Assembly (NCBI GenBank): GCA_964606165.1
Contig: CAZSFQ010000033.1
Location: forward strand, 1 to 6,270
Direction: 5' to 3'
DNA length: 6,270 nucleotides
Source of the DNA: UBA4923 sp964606165
GTDB taxonomy: Bacteria; Bacillota; Clostridia; Saccharofermentanales; DTU023
Part shown: in pieces, positions 1 through 4,371 of the stretch
How the letters are laid out: each line of letters starts with the position of its first letter
How positions within the stretch are numbered: position 1 is the first letter of the stretch
Notes under the pieces: generated by a model
What the model saw: only the letters and a program-made list of their open reading frames with translations
The model's database searches: none
What the model was told of the DNA's origin: nothing
Program-made: the position numbers and the translations under genes

Positions 1-34
1 TCAAGGCCAAGAGATTACCGGTCATAATCAAAGA

Positions 35-43
35 AGGGAGGTG
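35..43 (+). promoter_or_regulatory. Ribosome binding site that decides the antiporter start
   Basis: The sequence AGGGAGGTG contains a full GGAGG core (37-41), five bases before ATG 47. It includes the alternative GTG at 41, which makes that GTG an unlikely initiator. Confidence 0.75.
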
Positions 44-46
44 CTT

Positions 47-1312
47 ATGCTGGACTGGCTCTACAATCAAAATGGCGGATCAACCGGGGTCGCCGGCATC
101 CTGATCTCCCTGTCCCTCATGCTGATACTGGGTTTCCTGATGACGCGGCTGACCAAGCTGCTCCGGCTGCCCAATGTGATCGCCTACATTGTGACGGGCA
201 TCCTGATGGGCCCCTATGTCCTGGATGTGATCCCCGCCCCCTTCATTCACGGCACGGAATTTCTGACCGATGTGGCCCTGGCCTTTATCGCTTTCAGCGT
301 GGGCGAGCACTTTGAACTGGCAAAGCTGAAAAAAAGCGGCGGCAAGTCGGCTGTCATCACAATCTTTGAGGCCCTGACGGCGTCGCTTCTTGTTTTCATC
401 CTGACCTACCTGATCCTTGATCTCGGTTTTGTCTTCTCCATCGTTCTGGCGGCCCTGGCAGCCGCTACGGCTCCTGCCTCCACCATGATGACCATCCGCC
501 AGACCAGGGCCAGAGGTGACTACGTTGATACCCTTCTGCAGGTGGTCGCCATGGACGATGTAGCAGGGCTGGTCGCCTACAGCATTGCCATCGCGGCGGC
601 TTCCTCCACACTGGCCGGGGCTTCCGGAGGGGGCACCTTCCAGGTGGTTTTCCTCCCCTTGCTGATCAACCTTCTGCTGATCGTTTTGGGCGCGGGCTTT
701 GCCTGGCTTCTCAAGTTGATGACGCCGACCAGCAGGACGGCGGACAACCGCCTGATCATCGCTGTCGCCATCCTGCTCCTTTTTTCCGGGGTCAGTGCCG
801 TCTTTGACGTTTCGCCGCTTCTTGGCTGCATGACCATGGGCATGGTGTTCGCCAATATTGAAGGGCACGAGAAGCTGTTCAAACAGCTCAACTATTTCAA
901 TCCCCCCATCCTGCTCTTATTCTTTGTGCGATCGGGCCTGACCTTTGACTTGAAGGCGCTGGTTTCGACAAAGATGGTGGGGACGACCCCGCTCGTCCTG
1001 GTCGGTTTCCTTTACTTCTTCGTCCGCCTGGTCGGAAAATACCTTGGAGCCTTCCTGGGCAGCGCGGTGACGGGAAAGCCGAAAGAGGTGAGAAATTACC
1101 TGGGCCTGGCCTTGGCCCCGCAGGCAGGTGTGGCCATCGGCCTGGCTGCCTTGTGTGCCCGCCAGCTCGGACCCGAGCTGGGCGGCACACTCCAGACCAT
1201 CATTCTGGTGTCCAGCGTGCTTTATGAACTGATCGGCCCCTCCAGTGCCAAGCTTGGCCTTTACTTGTCCAAATCCTATGATGCCTCCGGTCAGGAACCC
1301 GCCGGGTCCTGA
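47..1312 (+). CDS. Cation:proton antiporter, CPA2 (Kef/Nap-type) membrane protein
   Basis: Predicted polytopic inner-membrane antiporter of 421 residues that would exchange a monovalent cation (Na+ or K+) for protons. The protein is almost entirely hydrophobic segments with short loops, about 12 in number, as in the Na_H_Exchanger domain. Family-like landmarks are the early LRLPNVIAYIVTGILMGP helix, a MDDVAG motif with paired aspartates near residues 170-171 (the ion-binding position in electrogenic two-Asp antiporters), the LAPQAGVAIGL helix near 356-366 and a terminal ELIGPSSAKLGL. It stops straight after the membrane domain, so the cytosolic TrkA-N/RCK domain of classical KefB/KefC is absent. 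I chose ATG 47 over the in-frame GTG at 41 because GTG 41 lies inside the Shine-Dalgarno sequence. The frame is open to the left edge, so a longer start cannot be fully excluded. The ion is not determinable from sequence. Family call is firm; substrate is inference. Confidence 0.9.
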   Translation: MLDWLYNQNGGSTGVAGILISLSLMLILGFLMTRLTKLLRLPNVIAYIVTGILMGPYVLDVIPAPFIHGTEFLTDVALAFIAFSVGEHFELAKLKKSGGKSAVITIFEALTASLLVFILTYLILDLGFVFSIVLAALAAATAPASTMMTIRQTRARGDYVDTLLQVVAMDDVAGLVAYSIAIAAASSTLAGASGGGTFQVVFLPLLINLLLIVLGAGFAWLLKLMTPTSRTADNRLIIAVAILLLFSGVSAVFDVSPLLGCMTMGMVFANIEGHEKLFKQLNYFNPPILLLFFVRSGLTFDLKALVSTKMVGTTPLVLVGFLYFFVRLVGKYLGAFLGSAVTGKPKEVRNYLGLALAPQAGVAIGLAALCARQLGPELGGTLQTIILVSSVLYELIGPSSAKLGLYLSKSYDASGQEPAGS

Positions 1313-1339
1313 TCTGCGGCGATATGTAACACAAATGAC

Positions 1340-1369
1340 TTGAAAATCGCACATAAAACCTTTTATTTT
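1340..1369 (+). promoter_or_regulatory. Weak sigma-A-like promoter candidate for the CAP lipoprotein gene
   Basis: TTGAAA (1340-1345) is followed after 18 bases by TATTTT (1364-1369), in the AT-rich gap between the antiporter and the lipoprotein gene. The -35 is a good match to TTGACA and the -10 matches four of six bases. Transcription would begin around 1376, next to a perfect inverted repeat. This is a by-eye match only. Confidence 0.3.
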
Positions 1370-1377
1370 TAATCTGA

Positions 1378-1394
1378 TTACGATACGGTCGTAA
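1378..1394. repeat. Operator-like inverted repeat upstream of the lipoprotein gene
   Basis: TTACGA (1378-1383) and TCGTAA (1389-1394) are exact reverse complements separated by five bases (TACGG). The element sits where transcription from the candidate promoter would start, which is a position typical of repressor operators. No regulator is encoded in the window, so the role is inference. Confidence 0.35.
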
Positions 1395-1426
1395 GTAGGT
1401 TTACAACCAATACTTTTTGAAAGACT

Positions 1427-1442
1427 GACGCTTTCCCGCGTC
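1427..1442 (+). promoter_or_regulatory. Short hairpin just before the lipoprotein start codon
   Basis: GACGC (1427-1431) pairs with GCGTC (1438-1442) around a six-base loop, ending eight bases before ATG 1451. No T-run follows on the plus strand, so it is not a terminator. It occupies the region where a Shine-Dalgarno sequence would be expected, and none is visible there. Confidence 0.3.
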
Positions 1443-1450
1443 TGGTTAAT

Positions 1451-2293
1451 ATGAGAAAAATTTTAAGGTTCGCGCTCCTCTTAGTCATTTTGCTTTCCCT
1501 TTTAACCGGGTGCAGGGATGTTCTAAGTGACGATCGTCCCTACACCGGTATCCCCGAGGAATCTCAACCAAGGACAACAAGTTCCACAACTGGTGACAGC
1601 ATGGTCTGTGGTGAATGCGCCGGTGAAGGGCAAAAAGGGCAGTGCGAACACGTGATTCCTGCCTCAGTTCCCGCCGCGTCCCTTCCTTGCGGTGAGCCCG
1701 AAGAAGCTCTGACCACACGCCCCAAAAAATCCGGCAGGACCAAGACGACCGATCCCCCCGCGGAAACGACTTCACCAAAAACCACTAAACCCAAAACCAC
1801 TCAACCCGCCAAAGCCACTCAAGCGGCACCGGCGACAAGCCAGGTGAAGACAACAACGAAAGCGGCTGAAACAACTACGACAGGGTCAACGGTCAAGGAA
1901 CCGGCAGCCTTTTATAACGAATCCTATGAACATCAAGTTGTGGCTCTGGTGAATGCAGAACGCGCCGCAGCGGGCCTTTCCCCGCTCGAGATGAACAAGT
2001 CGCTTTGGGATTCCGCCAGGGTACGGGCGGAAGAGATTACCCGCGTCTGGGGGCATAAGAGGCCTGATGGCAAACGGTTTGTCACGGCGATCAAGATCAA
2101 CTACTGTGGAGCCGGTGAAAATATTGCCGCAGGGCAATCAAAGCCGGAAAGTGTGGTCAGATCCTGGATGGCCTCGCCCAGCCACCGGGACAACATCCTG
2201 AATCCCAATTACAAGTGGATCGGGGTCGCCTGCTACTACGATTATTCGTGTCAGTACAAGACCTACTGGTGCCAGCTGTTCGTTACACCCTGA
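1451..2293 (+). CDS. CAP (SCP/YkwD-like) domain lipoprotein
   Basis: A 280-residue surface lipoprotein. The N-terminus has a short basic region (MRK), a hydrophobic core and the lipobox LLTGC, so Cys21 should be lipidated and the protein tethered to the outer face of the membrane. Residues about 40-85 carry four cysteines, including CGEC at 53-56, Cys65 and Cys80. Residues about 87-150 form a Thr/Lys/Pro/Ala-rich stalk. Residues about 155-280 are a CAP domain with the expected motifs: ALVNAERAAAGL, GHKRPDG (His202), GENIA (Glu223), W..SPSHRDNIL (His245) and a final YWCQLF strand. The biochemical role of bacterial CAP proteins is mostly unknown. ATG 1451 is the only start giving a signal peptide: upstream in frame there is no ATG, GTG or TTG before a TGA at 1418. 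No clear ribosome binding site is visible. It converges on the sortase gene. Domain call firm; function unknown. Confidence 0.9.
   Translation: MRKILRFALLLVILLSLLTGCRDVLSDDRPYTGIPEESQPRTTSSTTGDSMVCGECAGEGQKGQCEHVIPASVPAASLPCGEPEEALTTRPKKSGRTKTTDPPAETTSPKTTKPKTTQPAKATQAAPATSQVKTTTKAAETTTTGSTVKEPAAFYNESYEHQVVALVNAERAAAGLSPLEMNKSLWDSARVRAEEITRVWGHKRPDGKRFVTAIKINYCGAGENIAAGQSKPESVVRSWMASPSHRDNILNPNYKWIGVACYYDYSCQYKTYWCQLFVTP
1709..1900 (+). repeat. Thr/Lys/Pro-rich low-complexity stalk in the lipoprotein
   Basis: Residues about 87-150 are dominated by Thr, Lys, Pro and Ala. Degenerate short units such as TTSPK, TTKPK and TTQPAK (residues 106-121, bases 1766-1813) are also visible as related DNA units. 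Such regions typically act as extended wall-spanning spacers and can be O-glycosylated; glycosylation here is inference. Confidence 0.7.
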
Positions 2294-2297
2294 TCCC

Positions 2298-3077
2298 TTA
2301 ATCCGTTTTTACCAATTTACCGAACAGAATGTAGCGCGCGTTCTGGAAACTGTAGGTGCAGGTGACAAAGGCCAAAATCCGGTCGGATGGAGAGACTGTT
2401 TCCAAACTGGAAAAAGTCGATCGTTCTTCCAGCTCGCGGACATAATCAAGAAAATCATCATCTCCGGAGAAAGAAAGGCGAAGATCTCCGGATGCACCGG
2501 AAACGGTGACCCCGGCAAAGAGCCTGACGTCATAGGAAGCCTCCGGCGTATAAAGTGTCATGACCGGATGGGCTTCGTAATAGGCCTGGTCAGCATAACC
2601 GGCAATGGAGGTCAACATGGATTTGTCCCGCATGTTGTGGCCGTAGATGGCGGAAACCCGGTCTTCAAAGAGCCGGTTGCGGTAATCCAAAAACAGGGTG
2701 CCCAGCCTGTTGGATTCGCCTGTAAAAAGATGGTTGAGGTAATAATCATTGTCATTTCCCTGGACAACCGGGTAATCGACCACAGTTCCCTCCGAATGAA
2801 GCCAGGCGACAATATCGCCGTTGATCTCCCCCAGGGACGCGAAATCGATGGGCGAAACAAAAACCCCCTGATCCGGTGGCGGTGGTTTTTCTGCCGGTCT
2901 TGCCAGCTGACGCAAGGATTGATAGCGGTCGTTGCCTGTCTCATATTCTTTATATTGACGGACGATGAAGTAGCCTGAGACCAGAACCCCCACCAGGCAA
3001 CAAGCCATGAGCAGGCGAATGATTGCCAGACTTTTTTTCGTCTTGCCGCCGTCTTTTCTTCGCCTTTCCCTGTCCAT
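2298..3077 (-). CDS. srtB: Class B sortase
   Basis: A 259-residue membrane-anchored transpeptidase that should cleave the sorting signal of a surface protein and join it to an amine in the cell envelope or to another pilin subunit. A basic N-terminus and a single hydrophobic segment (about 17-39) give a type II signal anchor. The catalytic domain spans about 70-258. The triad is visible: His147 in IYGHNM, Cys240 in FVTCTYSF and Arg248 in NARYILFGKL. Class B is indicated by the helix-rich insert before the catalytic cysteine (about 203-233, FLDYVRELEERSTFSSLETV) and by the SDRILAFVTC context. Its start has a strong AGGAGGG ribosome binding site (3087-3081). The adhesin with an IPKTG signal lies 73 bp upstream on the same strand and is the obvious substrate. 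No separate promoter is evident, so expression may depend on read-through of the hairpin between the genes. Whether it anchors or polymerises cannot be told from sequence. Confidence 0.93.
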   Translation of the reverse strand: MDRERRRKDGGKTKKSLAIIRLLMACCLVGVLVSGYFIVRQYKEYETGNDRYQSLRQLARPAEKPPPPDQGVFVSPIDFASLGEINGDIVAWLHSEGTVVDYPVVQGNDNDYYLNHLFTGESNRLGTLFLDYRNRLFEDRVSAIYGHNMRDKSMLTSIAGYADQAYYEAHPVMTLYTPEASYDVRLFAGVTVSGASGDLRLSFSGDDDFLDYVRELEERSTFSSLETVSPSDRILAFVTCTYSFQNARYILFGKLVKTD

Positions 3078-3080
3078 GTC

Positions 3081-3087
3081 CCCTCCT
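3081..3087 (-). promoter_or_regulatory. Sortase ribosome binding site
   Basis: On the minus strand AGGAGGG (3087-3081) lies just before ATG 3077. It starts a few bases downstream of the T-run of the intergenic hairpin, so termination and ribosome loading are closely packed. Confidence 0.7.
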
Positions 3088-3089
3088 AT

Positions 3090-3127
3090 AAAAGAGCCGG
3101 TCCGAACAAGGTGTCCGGACCGGCCTC
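3090..3127 (-). terminator. Intrinsic terminator or attenuator between adhesin and sortase
   Basis: GCCGGTCCG (3096-3104) and CGGACCGGC (3116-3124) form a perfect 9-bp GC-rich stem. Inside it ACA (3106-3108) can pair with TGT (3112-3114) across one mismatch. Read on the minus strand, the hairpin is followed by CTC and four T residues (3093-3090), and it lies about 26 bases after the adhesin stop codon. On the plus strand no T-run follows, so it is directional. The T-tract is short, so termination may be partial, leaving some read-through into the sortase gene. Confidence 0.75.
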
Positions 3128-3150
3128 CTGTGACATGAAGTCATTTTACC

Positions 3151-4116
3151 TTATCGCGTATTTCTTTTACGGCGCAGGTAAAAATCTGCGGTGACCAGGC
3201 TAAGCAACAGGATGATCGAAGTCACAAAGACTGCCAACCAGGTGGTATTGCTTGGATCACCTGTTTTCGGAATGTCCTCGTCACTTTCCAGAGCCCTGTT
3301 GTTGGTGTTGGTGAACTGGGCTGATTTTTCAAAGTCGTCCACCTTAAAGGTTCCTGTATCACCGATGACAGTTGTGATGTAATCATCCTCATCCGCCTCA
3401 AGCTCTACGACTTTATAAGTCGAATCGAGCGGCAGGCCCCGGATTAAGATGCTCTCTCCGTCCGCAAGCTTGACGGTTCCGCCGCTTGCGATCTCACCGT
3501 CCGCGACTCCCGTGCCCTTGTAAGCGAACTTTCCTTCGACCTCCCTGCCCTCGGCGTCGGTCAAAGTCAGCTCGAAGGTGAACTTACGTGTCTTATCACC
3601 TGAGATGCCGTTGACAATCTTCTTGATGGTCAGCTCACCCAGGTTCTTGGTATTTACGAAGCGGGCGTATTGACGGAAATCTTCCAGGGTAAAGCCGCCG
3701 GTCTCATCTACGCTCTCAGTGATGTAGCCATCCTGATCTGCCTCGACCTCAATCACTTCATAGGTTGAGCCGAGAGGCAATCCCTTGATTACAATCCACT
3801 GACCGTGGGCAAGTTCTATCTCATCACCGCTGGAGATGGTTCCGTCGGGTGCGCCGCCAAAACCCACATAGTCATAGACCGCGCCATTGCCTCCATTATT
3901 CCCAAAGGGCCTAAAGATGGATGTGATCGTGATCTCAGGCTCAAAAAACAAATTAACAATGAAAGTGAACTTGGCGTCAGGATCTCCGGCATTGCCCTCC
4001 ACAGTCTTGGCGATGCTGAGTTCGCCCAGCGTTTTTGAGTTGGTGAAGACAACAGTCTGGGGCCCTTCGATTTCGATCACGCCTTCTTCACGTTCAGCGG
4101 TGGTGATGTAACCGTC
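3151..4116 (-). CDS. C-terminal portion of the adhesin after the amber codon, with IPKTG sorting signal
   Basis: This is the in-frame continuation of the adhesin: the end of repeat 2, repeats 3 and 4, and a complete cell-wall sorting signal ending in RRKRNTR. A gene caller would place a start at GTG 4080, giving 309 residues, but that codon corresponds to a valine in the middle of repeat 2. A purine-rich GAAGAAGG lies almost touching it, too close for a good ribosome binding site. The piece has no signal peptide, so on its own it could not be exported to reach the sortase. Independent expression is therefore unlikely to be useful; it makes sense only as part of the full protein. Confidence 0.75.
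   Translation of the reverse strand, partial: DGYITTAEREEGVIEIEGPQTVVFTNSKTLGELSIAKTVEGNAGDPDAKFTFIVNLFFEPEITITSIFRPFGNNGGNGAVYDYVGFGGAPDGTISSGDEIELAHGQWIVIKGLPLGSTYEVIEVEADQDGYITESVDETGGFTLEDFRQYARFVNTKNLGELTIKKIVNGISGDKTRKFTFELTLTDAEGREVEGKFAYKGTGVADGEIASGGTVKLADGESILIRGLPLDSTYKVVELEADEDDYITTVIGDTGTFKVDDFEKSAQFTNTNNRALESDEDIPKTGDPSNTTWLAVFVTSIILLLSLVTADFYLRRKRNTR
3154..3273 (-). other. Cell-wall sorting signal of the adhesin (IPKTG, membrane helix, basic tail)
   Basis: IPKTG is encoded at 3273-3259, followed by a hydrophobic stretch (WLAVFVTSIILLLSLVTADF) and the basic tail RRKRNTR. This is the canonical three-part sortase substrate signal, with Ile in place of the usual Leu. The neighbouring class B sortase is the likely enzyme, although a housekeeping class A sortase elsewhere could also act on it. 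Confidence 0.92.
3301..3645 (-). repeat. Adhesin isopeptide-type repeat 4
   Basis: Begins LGELTIKKIVNGISGD and ends AQFTNTN, followed by a short acidic linker and the sorting signal. Lys884, Glu956 and Asn988 are the aligned candidate bond residues. It has no extra loop and in that region is closest to repeat 1 (FTFELT...GSGVPDG versus GTGVADG). Confidence 0.75.
3646..4032 (-). repeat. Adhesin isopeptide-type repeat 3
   Basis: Begins LGELSIAKTVEGNAGD and ends ARFVNTK. It is the longest unit because of an extra loop rich in Pro, Gly and Asn (PEITITSIFRPFGNNGGNGA) before YDYVG. Lys756, Glu841 and Asn873 are the aligned candidate bond residues. Its EADQDGYI segment provides the Gln codon missing from repeat 2. 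Confidence 0.75.
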
Positions 4117-4371
4117 CTAATCGGCCTCAACTTCTTCCACCTCATACCAGGTGTTCTCCGGGACACCCTTGATGGTAATGGACTGGCCATGGGCGAGTTG
4201 AATTTCATCACCGCTGGCGATGGTTCCATCGGGAACGCCGTTTCCGACATAATCATAGGTATTCGTGTCTTCAACTTCGTTCCAGTAAAACCAAACCTTG
4301 AAGGTAAAGGCCTTGTCCTTGTCACCGGCGTTTCCCGTGACCAGCTTCAAAAGGTTAAGACTGCCGTCATT
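4033..4371 (-). repeat. Adhesin isopeptide-type repeat 2 (contains the amber codon)
   Basis: Begins GSLNLLKLVTGNAGD and ends VVFTNSK. The amber codon lies in its EVEAD-stop-DGYIT segment. Lys642, Glu713 and Asn744 are the aligned candidate bond residues; the Asn lies after the stop. Its DNA at about 4183-4235 is very similar to 3799-3851 in repeat 3. Confidence 0.75.
4117..4119 (-). other. In-frame TAG (amber) codon in adhesin repeat 2
   Basis: The minus strand reads GAG GCC GAT TAG GAC GGT TAC ATC. The same place in repeat 3 reads GAG GCA GAT CAG GAT GGC TAC ATC (EADQDGYI). A single C-to-T change (G-to-A on the plus strand) converts the expected Gln codon to TAG. No other in-frame stop occurs between 6270 and 3154. 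Confidence 0.95.

Noticed and set aside
1..40. End of an upstream gene (a frame ending with TAA at 25-27)
   Set aside because: Plausible as an operon partner, but nine codons are too few to call; a stop in this length is expected by chance.
80..868. 262-codon minus-strand open frame opposite the antiporter
   Set aside because: Translation is rich in His, Gln, Gly and Asp with no recognisable domain. It is what a hydrophobic gene gives on its complement, and the antiporter is clearly the real gene.
2568..2978. 136-codon plus-strand open frame opposite the sortase
   Set aside because: The minus-strand frame has an intact sortase catalytic triad; the plus frame shows no family features.
3078..3150. 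Promoter for the sortase in the intergenic gap
   Set aside because: The best match (TTGTTC then TATAGG) has a 13-base spacer and a poor -35, and it overlaps the hairpin.
3151..4080. Independent small LPXTG protein starting at GTG 4080
   Set aside because: The GTG is a repeat-internal valine, there is no signal peptide, and the purine-rich stretch is too close to act as a good ribosome binding site.
4081..4116. Recoding signal (readthrough or pyrrolysine-type hairpin) after the TAG
   Set aside because: Only a weak 4-bp TCAC/GTGA stem is visible downstream, and the TAG-G context is not a known strong readthrough context.
4117..4119. TAG reassigned to glutamine genome-wide (alternative genetic code)
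   Set aside because: Only one in-frame TAG is seen across four genes, and CAG and CAA are both used freely for Gln. A code change would be expected to leave several TAG codons. A point change is simpler.
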